Assembly: GCA_027485815.1 (NCBI GenBank)
Contig: JAIXQE010000136.1
Span: forward strand, 1-59,149
Source: Opitutaceae bacterium
GTDB lineage: Bacteria; Verrucomicrobiota; Verrucomicrobiia; Opitutales; Opitutaceae
Direction of reading: 5' to 3'
DNA length: 59,149 nt
Part shown: one piece after another, positions 19,260 through 28,291 of the stretch
Numbering within the stretch: the first letter of the stretch is position 1
Layout: every line of letters starts with the position of its first letter
The notes under the pieces: model-generated
Databases searched by the model: none
What the model saw: the letters and a program-made list of their open reading frames with translations, nothing else
What the model was told of the DNA's origin: nothing
Translations under genes and position numbers: made by a program

Positions 19260-19288
19260 TTGACATTTCGGGGCCCGCGGCGGATACC
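19260..19288 (+). promoter_or_regulatory. Predicted sigma-70 promoter for leuA
   Basis: A perfect -35 hexamer TTGACA (19260-19265) is followed after 17 bp by GATACC (19283-19288), which matches TATAAT at three positions. Transcription would begin near 19295, giving a leader of about 185 nt before leuA. Based on hexamer and spacing only. Confidence 0.45.
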
Positions 19289-19346
19289 CGCCCGATGATT
19301 GCTCGCGGCCCGGGTCTCCGACTTACGCGCGCGCACGGCCGTTAAG

Positions 19347-19362
19347 GGCGTCCCCGGACGCC
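19347..19362 (+). other. GC hairpin in leuA leader
   Basis: GGCGTC and GACGCC flank a CCCG loop, a compact perfect stem inside the predicted leuA leader. It is not followed by a T-run, so it is not an intrinsic terminator in itself. It could be structural or chance in such GC-rich DNA. Confidence 0.25.
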
Positions 19363-19478
19363 GGTCGTGCGTCTCCCGTGGTTTCCGCCGGCGCGCCGAG
19401 CGCCCGGCGGGTCGGCCCCCGTCGCGGGGCCCGTCGCCTTTCCCGTTCCCGCTCCTTTCCCTTCCGCTCCTCTTGTCC

Positions 19479-21152
19479 ATGCAGCCCGCGCCCATCACCA
19501 AGTACCGGCCGTTCCCGCCGGTGAACCTGCCTGACCGCCAGTGGCCGGGTCGCACGCTCACCCGGGCGCCGATCTGGTGCAGCGTCGACCTGCGGGACGG
19601 CAACCAGGCGCTGGCGCAGCCGATGAGCGTCGAGGAGAAGCTCGAGTATTTCGCCCTGCTGGTGCGCATCGGCTTCAAGGAGATCGAGATCGGCTTCCCG
19701 AGCGCCTCGCAGATCGAGTTCGATTTCTGCCGGCGGCTGATCGACGGGAACCTGATCCCGGACGACGTGGCGGTGCAGATCCTCTGCCAGGCGCGGGAGG
19801 ACCTGATCGGGCGCAGCTTCGAGGCCCTCCGCGGGGCCCGCCACGCGATCTTCCACCTGTACAACTCGACCTCGCCGGCCCAGCGCCGGCACGTGTTCAA
19901 CGCGTCGCGGCAGGACATCCTCCGGATCGCGACGCAGGGGACGGCGTGGGTGCGGCAGCACGCCGCGGCGCTCACGGCGGCGGGGACGCGGGTGCGGTTC
20001 GAGTACTCGCCGGAGAGCTTCACCAGCACCGAGCTCGAGTACGCCCTCGAGGTCTGCGAGGCGGTAACGGACACGTGGCAGCCGACCGCCGCCGAGCCGA
20101 TCATCCTCAACCTGCCGGCCACGGTCGAGTACGCCTCGCCCAACGTGCACGCCGACCAGATCGAATGGATGTGCCGGCACCTCACCCGCCGGGACCGCAC
20201 GCTGGTCTCGCTCCACACGCACAACGACCGCGGCACGGGCGTCGCCGCCACCGAGCTGGCCCTGCTGGCGGGCGCCGACCGCGTCGAGGGCACGCTCTTC
20301 GGCAACGGCGAGCGCACCGGCAACCTCGACCTCGTCACGACCGCGCTGAACCTTTACACCCACGGGATCCACCCGGGGCTGGACTTCAGCAACATCAATG
20401 AAATCCGGGAGGTCTACGAGCGGACCACCCGCCTCGAGGTCCCGCCGCGGCACCCCTACGCGGGGGAGCTGGTGTTCACCGCCTTCAGCGGCTCGCATCA
20501 GGACGCCATCAAAAAATCCTGGGCCGCGCGCGACCCGGCCCGGCCCGACGATCCCTGGGACGTGCTCTACATCCCGATCGACCCGGCCGACATCGGCCGG
20601 AGCTACCGCGCGATCATCCGCATCAACGCGCAGTCCGGCAAGGGCGGCGTGGCCTACATCCTCGAGCAGGAGTTCGGCTACAGCCTGCCCAAGGCGATGC
20701 ACCGGGAGATCGGCCGCCTGATCAACGAGGTCGCCGACACCCGCGGCACCGAGCTGACGCCGGCGGACGTCCACGAGGTTTTCCGCCAGGAGTACCTGGA
20801 ACGCCGCGCACCGGTGGCCCTGCAGCAGTTCAAGACCGCGGAGCGCGACAGCGAGGTCACCTGCGTCGCGGCGCTGACGATCGACGGGGTGGCACACGAG
20901 CTGACCGGCCAGGGGAACGGGCCCATCGACGCGTTCACGCGGGCCCTGGCCGCGACCGCGCTGCCGCGTTTCGAGGTGCTGAGTTACGCGGAACACTCGC
21001 TCGGCCAGGGTTCCGAGGCGCGGGCGGTCAGTTACATTCAGATCAAGACCGACCGGGGACAGACGCTCTTCGGCGCGGGCATCGACACGAACATCGAGCT
21101 CGCCTCGATCAAGGCGATCGTCAGCGCGCTCAACCGCGCCCTCGCGCGCTGA
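19479..21152 (+). CDS. leuA: 2-isopropylmalate synthase (long LeuA2 type)
   Basis: Condenses 2-oxoisovalerate with acetyl-CoA, the first step of leucine synthesis, in the cytoplasm. It has 557 residues and is of the longer class used by actinobacteria and others (start MQPAPITKYRPFPPVNLPDRQWP). The HMGL-like barrel carries DLRDGNQALAQPM near residue 37 (metal and catalytic site), KEIEIGFPSAS near 64, HTHNDRGTGVAATELALLAGADRVEGTLFGNGERTGN near 245 and SGSHQDAIKKS near 338. The last 130 residues (VTCVAALTIDGVAHEL to LASIKAIVSALNRAL) form the regulatory LeuA dimer domain, so leucine feedback is likely. No other leu genes are adjacent. Confidence 0.95.
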   Translation: MQPAPITKYRPFPPVNLPDRQWPGRTLTRAPIWCSVDLRDGNQALAQPMSVEEKLEYFALLVRIGFKEIEIGFPSASQIEFDFCRRLIDGNLIPDDVAVQILCQAREDLIGRSFEALRGARHAIFHLYNSTSPAQRRHVFNASRQDILRIATQGTAWVRQHAAALTAAGTRVRFEYSPESFTSTELEYALEVCEAVTDTWQPTAAEPIILNLPATVEYASPNVHADQIEWMCRHLTRRDRTLVSLHTHNDRGTGVAATELALLAGADRVEGTLFGNGERTGNLDLVTTALNLYTHGIHPGLDFSNINEIREVYERTTRLEVPPRHPYAGELVFTAFSGSHQDAIKKSWAARDPARPDDPWDVLYIPIDPADIGRSYRAIIRINAQSGKGGVAYILEQEFGYSLPKAMHREIGRLINEVADTRGTELTPADVHEVFRQEYLERRAPVALQQFKTAERDSEVTCVAALTIDGVAHELTGQGNGPIDAFTRALAATALPRFEVLSYAEHSLGQGSEARAVSYIQIKTDRGQTLFGAGIDTNIELASIKAIVSALNRALAR

Positions 21153-21179
21153 GGCCGTCCGCGGCGTCGCGGCGGGGAG

Positions 21180-21620
21180 TCAGGCGCCGCGGAAGTGGCG
21201 CGGGAAGAGGGGCACGTTCTCGAAATGCAGGACGGGCGGTTCCCCGGTCCCGCCCCCGGCCACCGCGCCCAGCGCCACCTCCACGACGTCGAAACGGACC
21301 GTGCGGGGCGGGCGGCGGAGGCCCCGGAGGTAGGCGCGCGCGGCCCGGAGCAGCACCCGCTTCTTCCGGGCGTCCACCGTGAAGTACCCGGGCACGAGGG
21401 CGTCGGCCGCCCGGGCCTTAACCTCGACGAACACGAGGACCTCGCCATCCGCGCAGACGAGGTCGAGCTCCTCCCGGCGGTCCGCGGGGTTGCGCCAGTT
21501 CCGGGCGAGCACGCGCCAGCCCTTGGCCGTGAGGGTCTCGGCCGCGAGGGCTTCCCCCGCGGCGCCGGCGGAGGCCGCGGCAGGGTCGCGGCCCCGCAGC
21601 TTCGCCAGCAGCGCGCGCAT
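21180..21620 (-). CDS. YraN/UPF0102 family protein (nuclease-like fold)
   Basis: A 146-residue cytoplasmic protein of the UPF0102 family, which has a Holliday-junction-resolvase-like nuclease fold but an unsettled function. Visible signatures are GAAGEALAAETLTAKGWRVLARNWRNP near residue 20 and the catalytic-like ELDLVCADGEVLVFVEVKARAADA near residue 50 (E..D..ExK pattern intact), then VDARKKRVLLRAARAYL. It begins 11 bp after the smc stop on the same strand, so it is probably cotranscribed with smc; a DNA-related job would fit. No SD is visible. Confidence 0.85.
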   Translation of the reverse strand: MRALLAKLRGRDPAAASAGAAGEALAAETLTAKGWRVLARNWRNPADRREELDLVCADGEVLVFVEVKARAADALVPGYFTVDARKKRVLLRAARAYLRGLRRPPRTVRFDVVEVALGAVAGGGTGEPPVLHFENVPLFPRHFRGA

Positions 21621-21631
21621 CACGCGGGGAA

Positions 21632-24600
21632 TCAGGCCGGGGTGCCGGCCGGCGCCGCGTTCTCGGACCGCACGCGGGCCCCGCGCACCGATTCGGCGAG
21701 GTTGGGCGCCGGGGCCTCCGCCTCGCCCCGGTCGGCATTGAAGCGCATCGACACCGTCTTGGAGACGCCCCGCTCCTCCATCGTCACCCCGTAGATCGCC
21801 TGCGCGGCCGAGACGGTGCGCTTGTTGTGGGTGATGATGATGAACTGGGAGTCCTTCACGAACTTGCGCAGCAGGTCGGTGAAGCGGCCGATGTTCGATT
21901 CGTCGAGGGGCGCGTCCAGCTCGTCGAGGAGGCAGAACGGCGAGGGCTTCACCATGTAGAGGGCGAAGAGCAGCGCGACGGCGGTGAGGGTCTTCTGGCC
22001 GCCGGAGAGCAGCGTGATGCCCTTGAGCTTGGTGCCGGGCGGCTGGGCGACGATCTCGATGCCGCTCTCGAGGATGTCTTCGGCCTGGATCAGCTCCAGG
22101 TGGGCGCGCCCGCCGCCGAACAGGGTGTGGAAGGTGTATTCGAAGTTCTTCCGGATCTGCTCGAAGGTGATCTGGAACTGCTGGAGCGAGGTCTGGTTGA
22201 TCTCGTCGATGGCCTTGACCAGCTCGGCCTTGGCCGTGTTGAGGTCGTTGACCTGGCCCGCGAGGAAGTCGTGCCGCTGCTTGAGGTCGGCGTACTCCTC
22301 GATGGCCACGAGGTTCACGGCGCCCATCCCGGAGAGGCGTTGGCGCAGGGCGTCCACCTCGACCTTGATCGGGGGCCACTCGGTGGCGTCGAGCGCGGCG
22401 AGATCGGCGTCCGTGGGTTCCCCGCGGGGCTCCTTGCGGCGGCGGCGCCGCCGGGTGCCCGCCGCGGCCTCGCCCTCGGCGGTTGCTTCCGGCGCCGGCG
22501 AGGCGGACGGCTCCTCGTCCTCCTCCTCGAGGTCGAGCGGCTTCATCCCCTCGGGCTCGTCGTCGGCGCGCCAGAGCTGCCGGCGCCAGTCGACCGTCGC
22601 GACGGCCACTTGGAATTCCCGCAGCACCTCCTCGTCGAGGAACCCGAGGCGCTGGCGGGTCTCCGCCAGCCGGACCTCGTGCGTGGCGAGCTCGCTTTGG
22701 GCGGCCTCGGACTGCTCGCGCACCGCGTGCTGGGCGGACTCGAGGCCGGAGATCGCGCGCTCGACGTCGGCGAGTTCCACGCGGACCTGCTCGACCTGTT
22801 CCTGCGCGACGGCGAGGGTCTCCGCGAGCTGCGCGGCGCGGGCCCGCTGGGTGCCGGCCTCGCGTTCCAAGTCGGCGGTCTGCTCGGTCCACGACTCGAT
22901 CTCGTGCTGCCGCTGGGCGAGCAGTTCCCCGAGTTGCTGGCGGCGCCGTTCCATTTCGCCGAGGCCGCGGTCGATGACCTCCACCTTCTGCCGGCGTTCG
23001 GCGAGTTCCAACCGGGCCTGTGCGAGCGACTCGCGCTTCACGTCCCGGTCGGCCCGGAGCTCGGTCAACCGCAACTCCTGCTGGCGGATGGATTCCCGGT
23101 GCGCGGCGACGGCGGTCTCGGCCGCGGCGAGCCCGGCCTGGGCCTTCTCCCAGCGCGCGTGGGCCTCGTCGCGGGCGCGCTCCAGGCCGGCGACCTCGTT
23201 CTCCATCCGGGTGATGCGCTGGCTGACGTCGTCCGCGTTGCGGCGGACGTTCCGCTCCTCGGCCTGCACGGCGGCGAGCTGCTGGGTGGCGCCGAGGACC
23301 TCGGTCCGGCGCTGCTCCAGCGCCTGCTCGGCCTCGGTGAGGCGGGCGGAGAGGGCGTCGATGACCGCCTTCTGGGCGTCGTGCGCCTGCTGGTCCTCGG
23401 CGAGGGCCCGGCTGGTCTCGCGGAGGTCGACCTCGCGCTGGACGATGCTCTGGGCGGCCCGCTTGCCGTTCTGGTGGCCGCCGAAGATCAGTCCGCGACG
23501 GTCGACCAGGTCGCCCTTGCGGGTGGCGACGGCGAGGAAGGGGAAGGCGGGGTTCTCCTTCCAGAAGGCGAGGAAGGCGCCGAGGTCCTCGGCGATGTAG
23601 GACTCCCGGAGGATGCCGAGGGCGGGGTGCCCGGACTCCACGCCGTCGAGCCCGCCGGTCGCGGGCATCAGTCCCGGGGGGAGTTCGTGGTAGCCCTCGG
23701 TGCGCAGACCGATCTCGGTGACGCGCAGCACGGCCGAGCCGATCTGCTCGGACTCCAACTGGGCCAGGATGCGCTGGGCGGTGGCGAGTTCGGCGACGCT
23801 GATCGCCTCGGCGGCGGATCCGAGGATCGCCTCGATCGCGCGGGCGCAGCCGGGTTGCACCGCGAGGCCGTGGGAAATGGGCACGGCCTTGCTGCCGGCC
23901 AGCGCGGTGTCGAGGCGGCCCTGGAGGACGGCCTTGGCGCCCTCGCCGAAGCCTTCCCAGCGCTCCTGCAGCTGCTGGAGGAGGCGGAGGCGGGCGGTCC
24001 GCTGGGCAAGTTGCCGGTCGATGTCCTGCAGGCGGCGCTGCGCCTCGCGGAATTCGCGGGTGAGGTCGGTGATCGCCTGCTGCGCGGTGGCGGCCTCGGC
24101 CGAGGCGCGCGATTTCGCGGCCAAGGCCTCCTCCGCGCGGGCGCCGGCCTCGGCGACCTGCTGCTCCGCTGAGGCGCGGAGCTGGCGGACGCCCTCGAGT
24201 TCCTGCGCCAGGGAGTCGTGCTTGTGGAGGCTCGTCTTCTGGTCGACCTCGTAGCCGGAGCAGTCAGTGCGCAGGCGGGCCACGGAGCTCTCGAGCTGCA
24301 GCAGTTCAAAGCGGGCCTGGCCGAGCGCGGCCTCCAGGCGGCCGAGTTCGCCCTCGACGATGCCGAGCTCGCGGTTGCGCTGCTGGTACACGGCGTCGCT
24401 GCCGCCGAGCAGCTCCAGTTGGACCTGCTTGTCCTGGGCGCCGGTGTCGACCTGGGCGGAGACCTCGCGCAGTTGCATCTCCACCTCGGCGAGGTTGTCG
24501 CGGGAGGAGGCGAGCCGGTCCTCGAGGCCGCCGCGGCGGATCTGCGCGAGGTTGGCGGCGTTCTCCGCGGCCTCGCGCTGCGAACGCACGTCGAACACGG

Positions 24601-25465
24601 ACTGCTGGGCATCCTGGACCCGCTGGCCGAGGCGGCTGCGGGCGGCGCGGCGCGCGGCGAGGGCGGCCTCCTGCTCTTCAAAGTGGGCGCGGCGTTCCTC
24701 CGCCGCCCCGCGCAGGGAGCCCACGCGGGCCTCCAGTTCGGCGAGGCCGGCGGCGAGGGTCGCGTGCTGGCGGCCGCTCCACGCGAGGGAGAGGTGCCGT
24801 AGCCGGTGGTGGAGCCGCTTGTAGCGCAGCGCCTTCGCGGCCTGACGGCGCAGGCTCCCGATCTGGCGGGAGACCTCGCCGATCACGTCCGCCACGCGGG
24901 CCAGGTTCTGATCGGTGAGCGCCAGCTTCTGCAGCGCCTCGCGCCGCTGGGACTTGTACTTGGTGATCCCCGCGGCCTCCTCGAAGACCGCGCGCCGCTC
25001 CTCGGGCTTCGAGGACAGGATCTGGTCGATCTGGCCCTGCGCCATGATCGAGTAGCTGGTCCGGCCGACGCCGGTGTCCATGAAGAGCTTCTGGATGTCC
25101 TTCAGGCGGCAGGGCTGCCCGTTGAACGCGTACTCGCTCTGGCCGTCGCGGTGCACGCGCCGCGTGATCTCGATCTCGTGGTACTCGCTGCCGAGCTGCT
25201 GCTCGCATTCGGTGAGCAGCAGGGACACCTCGCAGAGCTGGGCCGGCTTGCGGGTGTCGGCACCCTCGAAGATCACGTCCTGCATCTTGCCGCCGCGGAG
25301 GGCCTTGGCGCTCTGCTCACCGAGCACCCAGCGGATCGAGTCCGCGATGTTGGACTTGCCGCAGCCGTTGGGGCCCACGACCGCGGTCACCCCGGGTTCG
25401 AAGCGGAGGGTGGTGGGGTCGGCAAAGCTTTTGAAGCCGTGCAGCTTGAGCGCCTTGAGATGCAT
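21632..25465 (-). CDS. smc: Chromosome segregation protein SMC
   Basis: The ATPase core of bacterial condensin, acting in chromosome compaction and segregation with ScpA and ScpB. It has 1277 residues, about 90-120 longer than usual. The N-terminal head starts MHLKALKLHGFKSFADPT with Walker A GPNGCGKSN at residues 31-39 and QGQIDQILSSKPEERRAVFEEAAGI near 150. Long coiled coils flank a hinge around residues 510-650 (GCARAIEAILGSAAEAI to LIFGGHQNGKRAA). The C-terminal head has the signature LLSGGQKTL near 1155 and Walker B CLLDELDAPLD. The extra length is largely a charged low-complexity insert at about residues 975-1025. No SD; the leader is CTTTCCTCGCTGC. Confidence 0.95.
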   Translation of the reverse strand: MHLKALKLHGFKSFADPTTLRFEPGVTAVVGPNGCGKSNIADSIRWVLGEQSAKALRGGKMQDVIFEGADTRKPAQLCEVSLLLTECEQQLGSEYHEIEITRRVHRDGQSEYAFNGQPCRLKDIQKLFMDTGVGRTSYSIMAQGQIDQILSSKPEERRAVFEEAAGITKYKSQRREALQKLALTDQNLARVADVIGEVSRQIGSLRRQAAKALRYKRLHHRLRHLSLAWSGRQHATLAAGLAELEARVGSLRGAAEERRAHFEEQEAALAARRAARSRLGQRVQDAQQSVFDVRSQREAAENAANLAQIRRGGLEDRLASSRDNLAEVEMQLREVSAQVDTGAQDKQVQLELLGGSDAVYQQRNRELGIVEGELGRLEAALGQARFELLQLESSVARLRTDCSGYEVDQKTSLHKHDSLAQELEGVRQLRASAEQQVAEAGARAEEALAAKSRASAEAATAQQAITDLTREFREAQRRLQDIDRQLAQRTARLRLLQQLQERWEGFGEGAKAVLQGRLDTALAGSKAVPISHGLAVQPGCARAIEAILGSAAEAISVAELATAQRILAQLESEQIGSAVLRVTEIGLRTEGYHELPPGLMPATGGLDGVESGHPALGILRESYIAEDLGAFLAFWKENPAFPFLAVATRKGDLVDRRGLIFGGHQNGKRAAQSIVQREVDLRETSRALAEDQQAHDAQKAVIDALSARLTEAEQALEQRRTEVLGATQQLAAVQAEERNVRRNADDVSQRITRMENEVAGLERARDEAHARWEKAQAGLAAAETAVAAHRESIRQQELRLTELRADRDVKRESLAQARLELAERRQKVEVIDRGLGEMERRRQQLGELLAQRQHEIESWTEQTADLEREAGTQRARAAQLAETLAVAQEQVEQVRVELADVERAISGLESAQHAVREQSEAAQSELATHEVRLAETRQRLGFLDEEVLREFQVAVATVDWRRQLWRADDEPEGMKPLDLEEEDEEPSASPAPEATAEGEAAAGTRRRRRRKEPRGEPTDADLAALDATEWPPIKVEVDALRQRLSGMGAVNLVAIEEYADLKQRHDFLAGQVNDLNTAKAELVKAIDEINQTSLQQFQITFEQIRKNFEYTFHTLFGGGRAHLELIQAEDILESGIEIVAQPPGTKLKGITLLSGGQKTLTAVALLFALYMVKPSPFCLLDELDAPLDESNIGRFTDLLRKFVKDSQFIIITHNKRTVSAAQAIYGVTMEERGVSKTVSMRFNADRGEAEAPAPNLAESVRGARVRSENAAPAGTPA

Positions 25466-25603
25466 GCAGCGAGGAAAGCAGGCGAGTCAACGGGAGGGGT
25501 TCCGGCCCGCAATGGAAAACCGAGCGCCGGCTCACCCGGAAACGCGGGCCTGCCGGCGGCGCTTGGGCGTTGCCGTCGCGCGGGCCACGTCCACGCTGCG
25601 GGG

Positions 25604-28291
25604 ATGCGTTTCCCCTTGCGCGTGGCGGTGGCGGTGCTGGCCGGCGGGTTCGTGGCGGCGTGGGCGGCGGACCCCGTCCCGGGGCCCCTGCTGGCCGAGG
25701 CCGATCTGCCCGCCTACGAGCGGGACCTCGACCACGCGGGCCTGATCCGCGCCTGGAACCCGGCCGCCCGCGCCCGCGGGGAGCGGGTCTACCAAATGGT
25801 GTGCCACGCCTGCCACGGCGACCTTAACCTGCCCGGATCGCTCCCCGACGCGCCCGGGTTCGCGGCCCACGCCTTTCCCCGCGGCGCTGATCCGCTCACG
25901 TTATACCAGACGCTCACCCGCGGCTGGGGCCGGATGCCCCCGCAGACCGGCCTCACCCCCCGTGAGAAGTACGACGTCATCCACTACCTGCGGGAAACCT
26001 TTCTCGCGGGACGCGGACCGGCGGTGCGCCCCGCGGTCGACGCGGCCTACCTGGTGGCGCTGCCGCGCGGCCGGGAACGCGGGCCGGAGCCGGTCCGGCG
26101 CGAACCGTGGCGGGAGATGGACTACGGCGCCTACCTGATCGGCACCTACGAACTGGCCGACGAGGCCCGGCGGGCGGCGGCGGCGGCGCTGAAGGGGGCG
26201 CAACTCGACCAGGTCACCCCGCGCGCGAACCTCGCGCAGAAGGGCATCGCGATCCGCCTCGACCGCGGTCCGGGCGGGGTCGCCGCGGGCCGCGCGTGGG
26301 TCGTCTTCGAGCACGATACCCTGCGCCTCGCCGGTGGCTGGACCGGCGAGGGCTTCATCGATTGGGAAGGCATCAACTTCAACGGCCGCCACGTGGTGCG
26401 GCCGCGCACCGTCGGCACGCTCCACTTCGAGACCGCGGACGCCCCCGGCTGGGCGGATCCGGCGACGGGCGGCTTCGCCGACCGGCGGGTCGTCGGGGCG
26501 GACGGCCGCCGATTCGGGCCGCTGCCCCGTGACTGGATGCGGTACCGCGGCCTGCACCGTCACGGCGAACGCGTGGTGCTGGAGTACGAGGTCGGCGGGA
26601 CGCCGGTGCTCGAGACGCATGACCTCGAGGGGGAGCCGGAGCGGCCCGTCTTTGTGCGCACCCTCAACGTGGCCGGTTCCCCGCGCGACCTGCTCCTGCG
26701 CGTGGCCGACGAGGGCGCGGTCGTCGGCCTGCGGGGCCCGGCGGGCCTGGAGCTGGGCCGCGGCGAGGGGTTCGTCACCCTGCGGATCCCGGCGCGGGAG
26801 ACTCCGGCGCGGCTGGCGCTGCGGGTGGCGCGCGCGGGGGCCGGGTTGCCGCCGGCGGCCGGCGAGCCCGCGGATCTCGCCCGTTTCCTCGGGGGCGGCC
26901 CGGCCCGGTGGCCCGAGGAGGTGGCTGCGCCGGTGGTGGCCAGCCCCGCGGGCGGTGCCTTCGCGTGGGAGCGCCTTTCGCTGCCGGCCGACAATCCGTG
27001 GCGGGCGCGGGTCCGGCCGGGCGGCTTCGACTTCGCCCCGGGCGGGACGGAGGCCTTCGTGTGCACCTGGGACGGCGACGTGTGGCGGGTGGCGGGCCTG
27101 GGCGACGCGACCGGCGGCGTGCGCTGGCGGCGGATCGCGACCGGCCTGTTCCAGCCGCTCGGCGTGCGCGTGCGCGCCGGGGAGGTGTTCGTCACCTGCC
27201 GGGACCAGTTGGTCCGGCTGCACGACCGCAACGGCGACGGGGAGGCGGACTTCCTCGAGAACTTCAACAGCGACCACCAGGTGACGGAGCATTTCCACGA
27301 GTTCGCGATGGGCCTTCAGACCGACGCGGCGGGTAACTTCTACTACGCGAAGAGCGCCCGCCACGCGCGGACCGCCCTCGTGCCGCACCACGGCACGCTC
27401 CTCAAGGTGAGCGCGGATGGCCGCGCCACGGAGATCCTCGCGAACGGGTTCCGCGCGGCCAACGGCGTGTGCCTCAATCCGGACGGCAGCTTTTACGTGA
27501 CCGACCAGGAAGGGCATTGGATGCCGATGAACCGGATCAACCGGGTGGTGCCGGGCCGCTTTTACGGGAACCAGTGGAGCCACGGTGCGCCCGCGGACGC
27601 GTCCGACGCCGCAATGGCGCCGCCGGTGTGCTGGATCGACAAGGCGTTCGACCGCTCGCCGGCGGAACTGGTGGCGGTGACCGGTCGCGGCTGGGAACGC
27701 TGGGCCGGCACGCACCTGAACCTCTCCTACGGCGTGGGCCGCCTCGAGGTTTTCTTCAGTGAGTCGGGCGGCGGTGAGCCGCAGGGGGCGGTGTGCGCGC
27801 TGCCGCTGCCGGACTTCCCGACCGGGATCATGCGGGCGCGCTTCCACCCCGGTTCGGGCGACCTCTACCTCGCGGGCCTCGCGGCTTGGGCAACCTCGCA
27901 GACCCTGCAGGAAGGCGGCTTCTACCGGCTGCGGCCGACCGGCCGGCCCGCGCTGCTGCCGGTGGGCTGGCGCGTCGAGGCGGACGGTCTGGAACTGACC
28001 TTCAGCGACCCGCCCGGTGCGGTCGCGCCCGGGGATTTCACGGTGCGGGCGTGGGACCTGCGGCGGAGCGCGAGCTACGGGAGCCCCCGCCTGAACGAGC
28101 GCGCGTGGCCCGTCGCCGCCGCCGTGGCCGGCGCCGATCCGCGGGTCGTGCGCCTGGTGATTCCAGGGCTGGTGCCCGCGCAGGTGATCGAGTTGACCTG
28201 CCGGCTGCGCGATCCCGACGGACGCGAGGTGGTCCGCGTGATCGCCGGCACCGTGCATCGGGTTCCCGGCCGGGTGGCCGCGGCGCCGTGA
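25604..28291 (+). CDS. Periplasmic cytochrome c / DUF6797 / beta-propeller protein
   Basis: An exported 895-residue protein with three parts. A signal peptide (MRFPLRVAVAVLAGGFVAAWA) precedes a c-type cytochrome domain with one haem site, CHACH, near residue 67, and a distal-side MPPQTGLTP. Next is a segment of the DUF6797 type common in Verrucomicrobiota and Planctomycetota (WREMDYGAYLIGTYEL, NLAQKGIAIRLDRGPGGVAAG, FIDWEGINFNGRHVV). The C-terminal half is a sorbosone-dehydrogenase-like propeller (FEAFVCTWDGDVWRV-type strands, DRNGDGEADFLENFN, NPDGSFYVTDQEGHW). An oxidoreductase or sugar-processing role in the periplasm is likely, but the substrate is unknown. Its stop overlaps the next start (GTGA). 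Confidence 0.82.
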   Translation: MRFPLRVAVAVLAGGFVAAWAADPVPGPLLAEADLPAYERDLDHAGLIRAWNPAARARGERVYQMVCHACHGDLNLPGSLPDAPGFAAHAFPRGADPLTLYQTLTRGWGRMPPQTGLTPREKYDVIHYLRETFLAGRGPAVRPAVDAAYLVALPRGRERGPEPVRREPWREMDYGAYLIGTYELADEARRAAAAALKGAQLDQVTPRANLAQKGIAIRLDRGPGGVAAGRAWVVFEHDTLRLAGGWTGEGFIDWEGINFNGRHVVRPRTVGTLHFETADAPGWADPATGGFADRRVVGADGRRFGPLPRDWMRYRGLHRHGERVVLEYEVGGTPVLETHDLEGEPERPVFVRTLNVAGSPRDLLLRVADEGAVVGLRGPAGLELGRGEGFVTLRIPARETPARLALRVARAGAGLPPAAGEPADLARFLGGGPARWPEEVAAPVVASPAGGAFAWERLSLPADNPWRARVRPGGFDFAPGGTEAFVCTWDGDVWRVAGLGDATGGVRWRRIATGLFQPLGVRVRAGEVFVTCRDQLVRLHDRNGDGEADFLENFNSDHQVTEHFHEFAMGLQTDAAGNFYYAKSARHARTALVPHHGTLLKVSADGRATEILANGFRAANGVCLNPDGSFYVTDQEGHWMPMNRINRVVPGRFYGNQWSHGAPADASDAAMAPPVCWIDKAFDRSPAELVAVTGRGWERWAGTHLNLSYGVGRLEVFFSESGGGEPQGAVCALPLPDFPTGIMRARFHPGSGDLYLAGLAAWATSQTLQEGGFYRLRPTGRPALLPVGWRVEADGLELTFSDPPGAVAPGDFTVRAWDLRRSASYGSPRLNERAWPVAAAVAGADPRVVRLVIPGLVPAQVIELTCRLRDPDGREVVRVIAGTVHRVPGRVAAAP

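Larger units (their letters stand above)
19176..19478. other. 303-bp divergent intergenic region (ECF sigma / leuA)
   Basis: This gap separates the ECF sigma start from leuA. It holds a plausible leuA promoter at 19260-19288 and a GC hairpin at 19347-19362. It ends in a roughly 45-base nearly pure pyrimidine stretch running into the leuA ATG. No gene, leader peptide with a Leu run, or T-box motif was found. The sigma-gene promoter must lie near 19180-19240, but I cannot point to its hexamers. Confidence 0.6.

Noticed and set aside
21827-24172. Long plus-strand frame opposite smc
   Set aside because: Low-complexity Leu/Gly/Glu composition that mirrors the heptad codons of the SMC coiled coil.
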